Assembly (NCBI GenBank): GCA_016283095.1
Contig: JAEEMG010000045.1
Coordinates: 1-54,054, forward strand
Source of the DNA: Paludibacteraceae bacterium
GTDB taxonomy: Bacteria; Bacteroidota; Bacteroidia; Bacteroidales; Paludibacteraceae
DNA: 54,054 bases
Direction of reading: 5' to 3'
The position numbers were made by a program, and so were the translations under genes. Shown one piece after another: positions 35,442 to 43,866 of the stretch (position 1 is its first letter; each line of letters opens with the position of its first letter). The notes under the pieces are model-generated. The model did not search any database and was not told the origin of the DNA. It was given only the letters and a program-made list of their open reading frames with translations.

Positions 35442-35472
35442 AAGGCAGTTGTTTTTCAGCTGCCTTTTTTGT
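35442..35472 (+). terminator. Intrinsic terminator after tRNA-Lys
   Basis: AAAGGCAG pairs with CTGCCTTT across a loop that includes TTGTTTTTCAG, followed by a T run. Confidence 0.8.
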
Positions 35473-35560
35473 TGTCTGGAATAATCAGGAGGACGAGACT
35501 GTCATGGTCGGAATCTCTGTGGAATAAATGGATTATCATTCTAGCGTATAAGAATTAAGA

Positions 35561-36187
35561 ATGAAGAGAGAAGTCAACCCGAAAGATACGACTCGAGGAT
35601 CACAGTTTGAGATTTGGAAAAACGCTCCGAATCCCATGCTCGTTTTTGTGAAAAAACTCGATGTCACCAATCTTGTCAGAATAAGCAAAAGGAAACGGTT
35701 GAAGTTTAATATGCTTATGGATTTTTGTATTGGTAAGACGGCAGTAGCCCAGAAAGAGTTTTATCTGTTGCCTGAAGGTGATAAACTGATGAAGTACGAC
35801 AGTATTGCCATAAATACGATTGTAAAGAATCGTACAGGTGAAGTCAGTTCTTGCGACATCGAGTTCACAGGTGATTTTGATTCCTACAACCGTGATTATT
35901 TGAAGTACACGGCGGAAGTTACGGAAAGTTGTGTCGACAGGGATTTGTCTGGAGAGTGTATGGTGATCGGCACGTCTGCCATCATCGACACGGAGTTGGA
36001 ATTTGCAGGTGGAATGTATAGTGGCATCTTCAATAATCCGTTCATTATTTGGGGACGTTATTCCAGACATTTCTTTAGATATTATATGAATCTTTCGTTT
36101 CAGTTCCACCACACTCAGATGGATGGGGCGCACGCTGGAAAGTTTCTTGCCAACTTGCAGAAAACGATAGACGAATTGAAGTGCTAA
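35561..36187 (+). CDS. CAT-like acetyltransferase (CatA family)
   Basis: A 208-residue protein with the chloramphenicol acetyltransferase fold. The catalytic motif is seen near the end as FHHTQMDGAHAGKFLANLQ (H-H-x-x-x-D-G-x-H), and PNPMLVFVKKLDVTNLVRI near the start aligns with the family. The enzymes move acetyl from acetyl-CoA to a hydroxyl. Resistance function is not shown: chromosomal members often act on other alcohols. The gene ends within the first codons before the GNAT gene start, so the two are probably coexpressed. Confidence 0.83.
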   Translation: MKREVNPKDTTRGSQFEIWKNAPNPMLVFVKKLDVTNLVRISKRKRLKFNMLMDFCIGKTAVAQKEFYLLPEGDKLMKYDSIAINTIVKNRTGEVSSCDIEFTGDFDSYNRDYLKYTAEVTESCVDRDLSGECMVIGTSAIIDTELEFAGGMYSGIFNNPFIIWGRYSRHFFRYYMNLSFQFHHTQMDGAHAGKFLANLQKTIDELKC

Positions 36188-36192
36188 AATAT

Positions 36193-36651
36193 ATGAGTAT
36201 GAATACGATCACAATAGCCACAAAGGAAGATGTCCCAGCTTTGTTGGAGTTGCAACATAAAGCGTTTGGACAACAATGTAAAGATCTTGGCTGCGAGGAT
36301 GCACTTCCAATGACCGAGACATTAGAGCATGCGTATGAAGAGTTCGCTCAAAATCTGACATTGAAAATCCAGACTGAAGATGGACGAATCGTAGGTTCGG
36401 TGCGAGGAAATGTAGAGAATGGCTCACTCTATATAGGTCGTCTTATGGTTGATCCGGAACAGCAGCGTCGAGGATTAGGCAAAATGCTGTTTCATGAAAT
36501 ACAATCCCGTCTTCCTCATACACGAGCATGGCTTTGCACATGTCAGGAAGTGAGACACACATATGAATTCTATCTGCGTGAAGGATTCAAAACGTATAAA
36601 AGCGAAGAGATGGAACCCAATCTGACGTGGGTGTATATGGAGAAGAATTAA
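36193..36651 (+). CDS. GNAT-family N-acetyltransferase
   Basis: A 152-residue protein with the GNAT fold. GSLYIGRLMVDPEQQRRGLGKML contains the acetyl-CoA pyrophosphate loop (Q-R-R-G-L-G), and EFYLREGFKTYKSEEM forms the usual C-terminal strand. The start may be the ATG at 36193 or at 36199. It acetylates an amine of unknown identity. It follows the CAT-like gene with almost no gap and is followed by a terminator. Confidence 0.88.
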   Translation: MSMNTITIATKEDVPALLELQHKAFGQQCKDLGCEDALPMTETLEHAYEEFAQNLTLKIQTEDGRIVGSVRGNVENGSLYIGRLMVDPEQQRRGLGKMLFHEIQSRLPHTRAWLCTCQEVRHTYEFYLREGFKTYKSEEMEPNLTWVYMEKN

Positions 36652-36723
36652 TTGGTGAACCTTAAGAAAGGTTTCTATATTATCGGCAAAAAGAAAATTT
36701 ATGTGAGTGAATAATAAAAAATG

Positions 36724-36756
36724 TGGAGACGTGTGGATGTGCGTCTCCATTTATTT
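36724..36756 (+). terminator. Intrinsic terminator after the GNAT gene
   Basis: TGGAGACG (36724-36731) pairs with CGTCTCCA (36742-36749), followed by TTTATTTAT. The stem is again of the GAGACG/CGTCTC type. Confidence 0.75.
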
Positions 36757-36802
36757 ATCATATTTATGTTTGACAATATAATTAGGTTATTTTTATGCCT
36801 GT

Positions 36803-37000
36803 TATATTTGCATTTTCCAATTAAGTGAATTAGCTTTGTTGAAGACGATTGGGGGAAAACAATCGTACGAGATAAGTGTAGCAAAAAGGAGTTGTTTAAT
36901 TAACGGGTGTAAAAAAGTATTAGTATCCCGTGCAAAAAGATAATTAAGTAGTTTAACTTTTAATTTGGCTTAGAGCCGCTATTGTCTAAAACCAAAAATT
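36803..37000 (+). ncRNA. Candidate small RNA, low confidence
   Basis: In the gap 36652-37377, which has no convincing gene, a TATATTTG element (36803-36810) is followed by three hairpins: ACGATTG/CAATCGT around eight bases (36845-36866), ACGGG/CCCGT, and GGCT-TAG-AGCC. A further hairpin, AAAGAGGCTAC/GTGGCCTCTTT, lies at 37198-37229. The -33 element is missing, so transcription is uncertain. Confidence 0.25.
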
Positions 37001-37293
37001 CTAGACTAAAACAACTAATAACATATATATACAAACGTAGACCAGCAAAGGGAATTTCTAAATTCTCTTGTGATTTGCATTTATTTATTTTTCAGTTGAA
37101 TATTACAGTCGTTGGTGATCAAGAAACTATATACATTAAGTTTTTTGGTCTACCTAATACATTTTATCATAATATTAATCCATAATAAAATCTCTATAAA
37201 GAGGCTACCGAGTGATCAGTGGCCTCTTTGCGTATGCGAACACGTCTAAACATGAATGATGAAGATTTCTAATATTTTGTTTTTTTTGCCGAT

Positions 37294-37342
37294 AATCTCA
37301 AAAACGTGTGGATTTATTTAAGGTTTAATCTCAAAAACGTGT
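37294..37342. repeat. Two direct 16-base repeats before the ATPase remnant
   Basis: AATCTCAAAAACGTGT occurs at 37294-37309 and again at 37327-37342, a period of 33 bases, just upstream of the ATPase remnant. It may be part of the control region of the lost gene or a scar of its loss. Confidence 0.6.
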
Positions 37343-37377
37343 AAAATGAAAAGAATTCTTCAGAAAAAGAAGATAGA

Positions 37378-37599
37378 ATGGAATTGGATTTTCTTATTCC
37401 TAAAAACAACATAACGAGTCGGCATAATATAAATTTTATAGAGGTCAAGTCGGGAGAGAGATACACGTTGTCGTCTTTAAAAAAAGCGTCAAAAAAATAT
37501 TCGGAACAGATGAATAAGGCAATTGTGCTTCACCCAGACAATCTAATCGAAAAGGAGGGCATCTTATACCTTCCTTTATACATGACGGGGTTGTTATGA
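37378..37599 (+). pseudogene. C-terminal remnant of a DUF4143-type AAA ATPase
   Basis: The 73 residues (MELDFLIPKNNITSRHNINF, then IEVKSGERYTLSSLKKASKKY and GILYLPLYMTGLL) match the C-terminal end of the AAA ATPases with a DUF4143 (nuclease-like) domain common in Bacteroidales, including the E-x-DFL and IEVKSG motifs. The ATPase part (about 300 residues with Walker motifs) is not found upstream on either strand, so this is a remnant rather than a working gene. Confidence 0.7.
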
Positions 37600-37612
37600 A
37601 AATGCTGAGGAT

Positions 37613-37640
37613 AAAAAAAGACGGGGTTATGCCCCGTCTA
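37613..37640 (-). terminator. Intrinsic terminator of nspC
   Basis: On the minus strand AGACGGGG and CCCCGTCT form an eight-pair stem around GCAT/ATAA-type bases, followed by a run of seven T. It lies about 40 bases after the nspC stop. Confidence 0.85.
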
Positions 37641-37678
37641 TATAAGTTTATTTCGTGTGTGACAGCATGAGTGTGTCG

Positions 37679-38839
37679 TTACGCCATTCTGCTCTTATAA
37701 TCAGCGTAGGTGTATTTCCTTAGCAATTCCAAATCTCCGTTCAATTTGCGGAGCGCAATAGACGGATGTGTGATTCCATTGAACATCGTTGTCTTCACTG
37801 TCGTGTAGTGGTTCATATCCATAAACACGATTTTCTCGCCGACTTTCAACTCATGGTCGAATGTCCAGTCGGAATAGAAATCTCCGCTCAGACAGCTGTT
37901 GCCTCCCATGCGGTAGACGTATGGTGTGCTTCTGTCTTCCACCTCTCCTAATATTGCTGGCTTGTATGGCATCTCCAGACAGTCTGGCATGTGGCATGCA
38001 AACGACACGTCGAGTATGGCTGTGCGGATGCCTCCGTTCTCAACAATATCCTGCACCTCAGCTACAAGTTCTCCCGTCTGCCAAGCGAATGCACTTCCAG
38101 GTTCAAGGATGATATGCAGATGTGGATGACGGCTCTTGAACGCTTTCAACACAGAGATAAGATGGTCGGTATCATAGTCGGCACGGGTCATAAGATGGCC
38201 GCCTCCCATGTTGAGCCATTTGATTTTTGGAAGAAACTCTCCAAATCTCTCCTCTATGATTTTCAATGTTTTCTCCAGCTCATACGATGTGCTTTCACAT
38301 AGTGTGTGGCAGTGGAATCCGTCTATTCCTGTGAGGTCGGCTTTCTTCAGATTGTCAAGCGTCACTCCCAGACGACTGCCTGGCGCACAAGGGTTGTAGA
38401 GGTCTGTCTCCACAGCTGAATACTCGGGGTTGATTCGCAATCCGGCCGAGATTTTCCTTCCGTCTACTTCAAGACGATTCTTATATTTCTGAAATTGTGA
38501 AATGCTGTTGAATGTGATATGCGACGAGAGTTTCGCGATCTCATCAAATTCTTTATCTGTGTAGACGGGGGCATACGTATGGGCAAGGTTTTTCATCTCG
38601 TCGACGGCAAGATTCGCCTCTGAGAGTGAACTGGCTGTGGAGCAACTGATATATTCACGCACGATTGGGAATACCTTCCACAACGCAAAGGCTTTGAATG
38701 CCATGATGATTTCCACTCCTGCACTCTCTGCCACTGATTTGATGAGGCTCAAATTGGCACGAAGATGTTTCTCGCTTACCACATAACATGGCGATTCCAC
38801 ATCTGTATAGTCTGATATGTTATAATGTTTTTCGATCAT
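37679..38839 (-). CDS. nspC: Carboxynorspermidine decarboxylase
   Basis: A 386-residue PLP enzyme of the alanine racemase/ornithine decarboxylase fold that converts carboxy(nor)spermidine to (nor)spermidine. The PLP lysine is in IIMAFKAFALWKVF near residue 48. Other family motifs are GLRINPEYSAVETDLYNPCA, PGSRLGVTL, FHCHTLCES and EPGSAFAWQTGELVAEV, with MGGNSCLSGDFYSDWTF near the end. No carboxynorspermidine dehydrogenase is nearby. It is transcribed away from the heptad array at 38899-38990. Confidence 0.92.
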   Translation of the reverse strand: MIEKHYNISDYTDVESPCYVVSEKHLRANLSLIKSVAESAGVEIIMAFKAFALWKVFPIVREYISCSTASSLSEANLAVDEMKNLAHTYAPVYTDKEFDEIAKLSSHITFNSISQFQKYKNRLEVDGRKISAGLRINPEYSAVETDLYNPCAPGSRLGVTLDNLKKADLTGIDGFHCHTLCESTSYELEKTLKIIEERFGEFLPKIKWLNMGGGHLMTRADYDTDHLISVLKAFKSRHPHLHIILEPGSAFAWQTGELVAEVQDIVENGGIRTAILDVSFACHMPDCLEMPYKPAILGEVEDRSTPYVYRMGGNSCLSGDFYSDWTFDHELKVGEKIVFMDMNHYTTVKTTMFNGITHPSIALRKLNGDLELLRKYTYADYKSRMA

Positions 38840-38898
38840 ATTTTTGGCTTATGGCTTAAAGCTGTTGGCTGTTAGCATTCAGCATTTTTTTATTTTAA

Positions 38899-38991
38899 TT
38901 TAGCATTTAGCATTTAGCATTTAGCATTTAGCATTTAGCATTTAGCATTTAGCATTTAGCATTTAGCATTTAGCATTTAGCATTTAGCATT
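38899..38991. repeat. Tandem heptanucleotide array (TTTAGCA)
   Basis: About 13 consecutive perfect copies of the 7-base unit TTTAGCA fill the spacer between nspC and the hydrolase gene. They begin a few bases after the hydrolase stop codon in that gene's sense (AATGCTAAATGC on the minus strand). Degenerate copies occur next to relA at 50235-50282. Confidence 0.95.
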
Positions 38992-38997
38992 TTGAAT

Positions 38998-39963
38998 TTA
39001 TTCCATGTATTTCTCCACAAACTGTTTCGTCTTTTGGATATACTCATCCTTGTTGTCGTGGTAAGAAAAGGCATGCTCTGAACTTTTGGCAACCCACAAC
39101 TCCTTGTCTCCTTTTGTTTTGGCTTCGTAGAGGGTGTGGACCATTTTAGTAGGGACGAAGTCGTCATTGTCGCCGTGGATGAAAAAGATAGGAAGCGATG
39201 TGTTTTTCACGGCTTCCAACGGAGATGCGTCGTGGAAGCACCAACCGTTTTTGATGTCGCAAGCCAAGTCTGCCACGTAGAGTAGTGGGAATGGAGGAAT
39301 GCCGTAGGAGTTGGTGATCTCCTGAGAAAACTCATCCCAGCAGGATGTGTAACTGCAATCTGCCACCGCACACTTGATATTCAACTCTTTGTCTACAGCA
39401 TCGTCGCCGACAGTCATTAATGTTGTGGCGGCTCCCATTGAGATGCCATGGACTGCGATCTCCACTTTTGTGGTGTCGTTGCCGAATATATTCTGAGCCG
39501 ACGCTGCAAGTTTTCTTGCGATCTTACTTTCATAGTATCCCATACTGATGTGGTTTTGCTCACTGTAGCCAGCATGAGGCATGTCTGGCACGATGATATT
39601 GTAGCCGTACATTTGATTGTAGATTCGTGCGATCATGAACATACGTATCGCGTTATCGGTGTAGCCGTGGCAGATGACAGCAGTTTTGCCAGTCGGCTGT
39701 GGCGCGTATGCGTAGTAATAGTGGACTTTGGTGTCGCCCTCACGCAGCAATGTGGAATCTTTCAATCCTCCAGTCGCCTGCATTGAATCGAGCCATGGAA
39801 TCATCTCAGGATATTTCTCTTTCATCTCCTTGTACGACCCCTCTATGTCCTGTCCACGATGCTCCATCGCAAGGTTGGCGTTCACGATATAGAATCCAGC
39901 TGCAACTAATGCCACTAAGATGACTCCAAGTGCTATACCAATAATAATCAGTGCTTTCTTCAT
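38998..39963 (-). CDS. Alpha/beta hydrolase, membrane-anchored
   Basis: A 321-residue protein with an N-terminal membrane anchor (ALIIIGIALGVILVALVAAGF) and an alpha/beta hydrolase domain. The nucleophile elbow is VHGISMGAA (G-x-S-x-G), the acid is in FIHGDNDDFVP and the histidine in SSEHAFSYHD. It resembles the YqkD/BAAT-type hydrolases; an esterase or peptidase role is possible but the substrate is unknown. Its start overlaps the tsaB stop by one to three bases, so both are on one transcript. Confidence 0.87.
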   Translation of the reverse strand: MKKALIIIGIALGVILVALVAAGFYIVNANLAMEHRGQDIEGSYKEMKEKYPEMIPWLDSMQATGGLKDSTLLREGDTKVHYYYAYAPQPTGKTAVICHGYTDNAIRMFMIARIYNQMYGYNIIVPDMPHAGYSEQNHISMGYYESKIARKLAASAQNIFGNDTTKVEIAVHGISMGAATTLMTVGDDAVDKELNIKCAVADCSYTSCWDEFSQEITNSYGIPPFPLLYVADLACDIKNGWCFHDASPLEAVKNTSLPIFFIHGDNDDFVPTKMVHTLYEAKTKGDKELWVAKSSEHAFSYHDNKDEYIQKTKQFVEKYME

Positions 39964-40658
39964 TATCCCAAAACTTTATTTTTCGCTACTGTAGCCACAA
40001 ACTCTTTCACGTATTCTGGCTCAAAATATGCAACGTCTTCAAATTTCTGCTCCGCATATTTCCTTTCACTCAAATCCACCATATTTTCAGCAAGAGGAAT
40101 GATGTTCGGAATGAATTTTGCGTTTGCTCCCGTCAACACTTTCTGGCATTTGTCTGATCCGTTTCCGCAAAAATATACTTTTTTGCCGCCAAGATATTCA
40201 GCGTATGAGTTTTCATCGATGATATCTGCCGACGTTGCTCTCACCTGGTTGAGCTTGGAATCGAAGAACGACGCGTATACTTCCATTCTTCTGGCATCGA
40301 TCATTGGGCAGACAAGAGCGTCCGACTCCACTGCACCCGATTTGATCGCAGTGTGGGCGATCAGTGCGAGAGTGTCTACAGCAATAAGTTTAGCGTCAGC
40401 TCCGAAACATAAACCTTTGGCCATCGAAACACCAATTCTCAGACCTGTGTAGGATCCCGGACCTTTGCTCACGCATACCGCGTCGAGATGCAAATTTTTC
40501 TCTTTCAACACATTTTCAGCCTCTTTCGCATATCCTCCAAGCAGTTTCGCATGGTTCATTCCTGTAGGGTCACATGCCGAGAACAAAATCTTTCCGTCCG
40601 ACGCCAAAGAGAGCGAACAAGACGATGTGGAGGTCTCGATATTTATGATTGTTGCCAT
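39963..40658 (-). CDS. tsaB: tRNA threonylcarbamoyladenosine synthesis protein TsaB
   Basis: A 231-residue ASKHA-fold protein, partner of TsaD in forming t6A37 on tRNAs that read ANN codons. ILNIETSTSSCSLSLASDGK-like N-terminus (here IINIETSTSSCS) and VSKGPGSYTGLRIGVSMAKG are the family marks. The start at 40658 (MATIINIETS) was chosen over an ATG 14 codons upstream because TsaB begins directly with this strand. It overlaps the hydrolase gene start at its 3' end and is divergent from yicC. Confidence 0.94.
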   Translation of the reverse strand: MATIINIETSTSSCSLSLASDGKILFSACDPTGMNHAKLLGGYAKEAENVLKEKNLHLDAVCVSKGPGSYTGLRIGVSMAKGLCFGADAKLIAVDTLALIAHTAIKSGAVESDALVCPMIDARRMEVYASFFDSKLNQVRATSADIIDENSYAEYLGGKKVYFCGNGSDKCQKVLTGANAKFIPNIIPLAENMVDLSERKYAEQKFEDVAYFEPEYVKEFVATVAKNKVLG

Positions 40659-40678
40659 AATTCCGTATATTTTTTTAA

Positions 40679-40686
40679 CAAAAGTA
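40679..40686 (-). promoter_or_regulatory. -7 element of tsaB
   Basis: The minus strand reads TACTTTTG about 20 bases before the tsaB start, matching TAnnTTTG. A second element, TATTTTTG, lies on the plus strand at 40729-40736 for yicC, so the 106-base gap is a divergent promoter region. Confidence 0.55.
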
Positions 40687-40764
40687 CACTTTATACACAA
40701 ATTAGTTCACTTAAAGAATTTAAAAAGTTATTTTTGCCTTAATTTTAGTGTAAAAATTGAGATT

Positions 40765-41637
40765 ATGGTATTGTCGATGACCGGGTTTGGCCGAGCAATC
40801 GGTGAATATGGCAAAAAAAGATTCATCGTCGAGATCAAGTCGCTCAACAGCAAACAGCTTGATCTTTCGGTTCGGATGCCCTCTGTATACAAAGAGAAAG
40901 AGATTGAATTACGCACAATGATTGGAAATGCACTTTCGAGAGGTAAAGTGGATTTCATGATGTTTGTAGAGACTAAAGAGACAGAATCGTCTAACAAGAT
41001 CAACAAGTCGGTACTTGCATCTTACAAGAATCAGATTTCAGAGGCTGCAAGCGAGTTAGGCGTTGCTGAACCAGCTGATTGGATGACTCTTCTTCTTCGT
41101 ATGCCTGACGTGATGCAGAATGAGCTTACGGAGATTGACGAGGATGAATGGGAGGCAGCAAAGAAGGTTGTCGAAGAGGCATTGCAGAAAATCGTGGATT
41201 ACCGTAAGTCGGAAGGTGTATCTTTGAAGAATGTGTTTGTTAAGAATCTTGAGGCAATATCAGGTTTGCTTGAAAGTGTTGAACCATTCGAGAAGAGCCG
41301 TGTTGAGAATATCAAGAGCCGAATCAGAGAGAGCCTTGCATCGTTGAATGTGGAGGTAGACAAGAACCGTTTCGAGCAGGAGATGATTTTCTACATCGAG
41401 AAGTTGGATGTGAGCGAGGAGAAAAACCGTCTGCGCCACCATATCAACGCTTACTACGAGACTATGGCTATGAAAGATGAGGCTATAGGCAAGAAACTTG
41501 GATTCATCGCTCAGGAGATGGGCCGTGAAATCAACACTCTTGGATCAAAGTCGAATCAGGCTGAGATGCAGATGATCGTGGTGAAGATGAAGGATGAACT
41601 TGAGCAGATCAAGGAGCAGGTGCTTAACGTACTATAA
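40765..41637 (+). CDS. YicC/YloC family endoribonuclease
   Basis: A 290-residue protein. The start at ATG 40765 gives the typical beginning MVLSMTGFGRAIGEYGKKRF; earlier in-frame ATGs would add 100 unrelated residues. Other marks are SLNSKQLDLSVRMPSVYKEK and the C-terminal DUF1732 region with KLGFIAQEMGREINTLGSKS. E. coli YicC cleaves or helps degrade RNA. The gene is followed after 3 bases by gmk, a conserved pairing. Confidence 0.92.
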   Translation: MVLSMTGFGRAIGEYGKKRFIVEIKSLNSKQLDLSVRMPSVYKEKEIELRTMIGNALSRGKVDFMMFVETKETESSNKINKSVLASYKNQISEAASELGVAEPADWMTLLLRMPDVMQNELTEIDEDEWEAAKKVVEEALQKIVDYRKSEGVSLKNVFVKNLEAISGLLESVEPFEKSRVENIKSRIRESLASLNVEVDKNRFEQEMIFYIEKLDVSEEKNRLRHHINAYYETMAMKDEAIGKKLGFIAQEMGREINTLGSKSNQAEMQMIVVKMKDELEQIKEQVLNVL

Positions 41638-41640
41638 TAT

Positions 41641-42216
41641 ATGAGTATGAATAAAGACAAAATCATCATATTTTCCGCACCGTCGGGCTCGGGCAAGAGC
41701 ACTCTCATCAACCATTTGATGAGCAAGATGGATGTGTTTGAGTTTTCTATCTCAGCCACAAGCCGTGCACCACGTGGCACTGAGCAGAATGGAGTGGAGT
41801 ATTATTTCCTTACACCTGAGGAGTTCAGACAGAAGATTGCCAACGACGAATTTCTTGAGTATGAGGAGGTCTACACAGACAAATTCTACGGCACTTTGAA
41901 GAGTGAGGTGGAGCGAATCATAAAGGCAGGCAAGGTCGCTATTTTTGATGTCGACGTGAAGGGCGGAATGAACATCAAGAAATTCTATGGCGACAGAGCG
42001 ATGTCCGTATTCATCCAGCCACCAAGCATCGAGGCTTTGCGTGCCCGTTTGGTCGGACGCGCGACAGATGCTCCAGAGGTGATTGAGAAGAGAATTGAGC
42101 GTGCAGCTTTTGAGTTGTCTTTTGCCGACAAGTTCGACAAGGTTGTCGTTAACGACGATTTGGAGACCGCCAAGGCAGAGATCGAGAGAGTTATCAAGGA
42201 TTATCTGGAGGCATAA
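41641..42216 (+). CDS. gmk: Guanylate kinase
   Basis: A 191-residue enzyme that phosphorylates GMP to GDP. The P-loop is SAPSGSGKSTLI near residue 12, and SATSRAPRGTEQNGVEYYFL with FLEYEEVYTDKFYGT forms the GMP-binding domain. The length is normal. The ATG at 41647 is a possible alternative start. It is in the run yicC-gmk-nadD-pheS-bactofilin. Confidence 0.96.
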   Translation: MSMNKDKIIIFSAPSGSGKSTLINHLMSKMDVFEFSISATSRAPRGTEQNGVEYYFLTPEEFRQKIANDEFLEYEEVYTDKFYGTLKSEVERIIKAGKVAIFDVDVKGGMNIKKFYGDRAMSVFIQPPSIEALRARLVGRATDAPEVIEKRIERAAFELSFADKFDKVVVNDDLETAKAEIERVIKDYLEA

Positions 42217-42238
42217 ATCATAAAAAGTAAAGACGCGG

Positions 42239-42823
42239 ATGAAGATTGCATTGTTTTTCGGCTCGTTCAACCCAGTTCATATCGGACACGTCGCATTGGC
42301 GAATTATGTGGCTGAGTATGGAGGTGTGGATAAGGTGGTGATGGTAGTGTCGCCATTGAACCCGTTGAAGGCAGGCAACACATTGCTTCCAAACGAAGTG
42401 AGGCTGAACCTGCTTCGTAAAGCCGTGGAAGGATACAGCAAGATTGAGGTTTCAGATGTTGAGTTTGGACTTCCAATTCCGTCGTACACATACGACACTT
42501 TGGAATATTTGAGACATGAGCATCCTGAGCACGAGTATATCCTGCTTATGGGAGCCGACAACGTGGAAGTTTTCTCAAAGTGGCGAAACTACGATAAGAT
42601 TCTTGAAAAGTATCACATCATGGTATATCCACGTCGAGGATACACAGATGAACTGCCATATGAAAATATGAGCAGGATAGAGACACCGATAATAGAAGTG
42701 TCGTCTACATTCATCAGAGAATCAATAGAGAAGGGCAGGGATGTGAGATTCTTTCTGCCATGTGGCATCTACGACGATGTCTGCACTGAAATAAGAAAAA
42801 TGAAAAAAATTAGAATAAAATGA
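42239..42823 (+). CDS. nadD: Nicotinate-nucleotide adenylyltransferase
   Basis: A 194-residue nucleotidyltransferase of NAD synthesis that joins nicotinate mononucleotide and ATP. GSFNPVHIGHVALA near residue 8 carries H-x-G-H; LLMGADNVEVFSKWRNY and SSTFIRESI (S-S-T-x-x-R) are the other motifs. The stop overlaps the pheS start (ATGA). Confidence 0.95.
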   Translation: MKIALFFGSFNPVHIGHVALANYVAEYGGVDKVVMVVSPLNPLKAGNTLLPNEVRLNLLRKAVEGYSKIEVSDVEFGLPIPSYTYDTLEYLRHEHPEHEYILLMGADNVEVFSKWRNYDKILEKYHIMVYPRRGYTDELPYENMSRIETPIIEVSSTFIRESIEKGRDVRFFLPCGIYDDVCTEIRKMKKIRIK

Positions 42824-43839
42824 GAGATAGAATAAGTGAACTTCTTGAAGAAGTTTCCAAGCTTTCAGCAGAGAATGCAGAACAGTTGGAGGCTCTTAGA
42901 ATCAAATATTTGAGCAAGAAAGGAGAGATTTCTTCATTGTTCAACGACTTCAAGAATGTAGCGGCAGACCAGAAGAGAGAGATAGGAGGTCTATTGAACG
43001 AGTTGAAGACAAAAGCAACAGAGCGTATCGCAGAGATGAAGGCAGAGTTTGAGGCTAAACAGGCTCAGGCAGACGCTCCAGATGTGACTCGTACACCAGA
43101 TCCGATCGAAGTAGGAACACGTCATCCGCTATCACTGGTAAAGAATGAGATTGTGGATATCTTCTCACGTATCGGTTTCTCTATTGCAGAGGGACCAGAG
43201 GTGGAGGACGACTGGCATGTTTTCTCAGCGCTTAATTTCCCACCAGAGCATCCGGCACGTGATATGCAGGACACATTCTTCATCACTCGTGATCCAGACG
43301 TGTTGCTACGTACTCACACATCATCAGTGCAGTCGCGTGTGATGACGAGCCAGAAGCCGCCAATCCGTGTGCTTTGCCCAGGAAGAGTATACCGTAATGA
43401 GGCAATTTCATACCGTGCGCACTGTTTCTTCCATCAGGTGGAGGGATTGTATATCGACAAGAACATATCGTTTGCCGACTTGAAGCAGGCATTGCTATAT
43501 TTCGCCAAGGAAATGTTTGGAGAGCAGACACAGATCCGTTTGCGTCCGTCTTATTTCCCATTCACAGAGCCAAGCGCGGAGATGGATATCTCATGTAACA
43601 TCTGTGGAGGTGTAGGTTGTGCGTTCTGTAAGAACACAGGATGGGTAGAGATTCTTGGATGTGGTATGGTGGATCCAGCCGTTTTGGAGGCGTGCGGTAT
43701 CGACAGCAAAGTATATTCAGGTTATGCGTTCGGACTAGGAGTAGAGCGAATCACAAACTTGAAGTACAGAGTCAAGGATTTGCGTATGTTCTCAGAGAAC
43801 GACGTGAGATTCCTTGAACAGTTCAAATCAGCATATTAA
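42820..43839 (+). CDS. pheS: Phenylalanyl-tRNA synthetase alpha subunit
   Basis: A 339-residue class II synthetase subunit. A coiled-coil N-terminus (residues 1-85) is followed by the catalytic domain with EGPEVEDDWHVFSALNFPPE, DTFFITRDPDVLLRTHTSSV, motif 2 FHQVEGLYID and motif 3 FGLGVERI. pheT is not in the window, which is usual in phyla where the two genes are separated. It overlaps nadD by 4 bases. Confidence 0.96.
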   Translation: MRDRISELLEEVSKLSAENAEQLEALRIKYLSKKGEISSLFNDFKNVAADQKREIGGLLNELKTKATERIAEMKAEFEAKQAQADAPDVTRTPDPIEVGTRHPLSLVKNEIVDIFSRIGFSIAEGPEVEDDWHVFSALNFPPEHPARDMQDTFFITRDPDVLLRTHTSSVQSRVMTSQKPPIRVLCPGRVYRNEAISYRAHCFFHQVEGLYIDKNISFADLKQALLYFAKEMFGEQTQIRLRPSYFPFTEPSAEMDISCNICGGVGCAFCKNTGWVEILGCGMVDPAVLEACGIDSKVYSGYAFGLGVERITNLKYRVKDLRMFSENDVRFLEQFKSAY

Positions 43840-43866
43840 TGAAAGTTTAACATAAACAGCAAATTT

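Noticed and set aside
36815-37000. Region considered as tmRNA or RNase P RNA
   Set aside because: No alanine-type acceptor end, tag reading frame or conserved RNase P core could be seen.
36982-37185. A 67-codon open frame with a TTG start
   Set aside because: No family likeness, no promoter or coding bias, and it lies in an AT-rich gap with hairpins.
38899-38991. Tandem array considered as CRISPR
   Set aside because: The unit is only 7 bases long with no spacers, and no cas gene is nearby.
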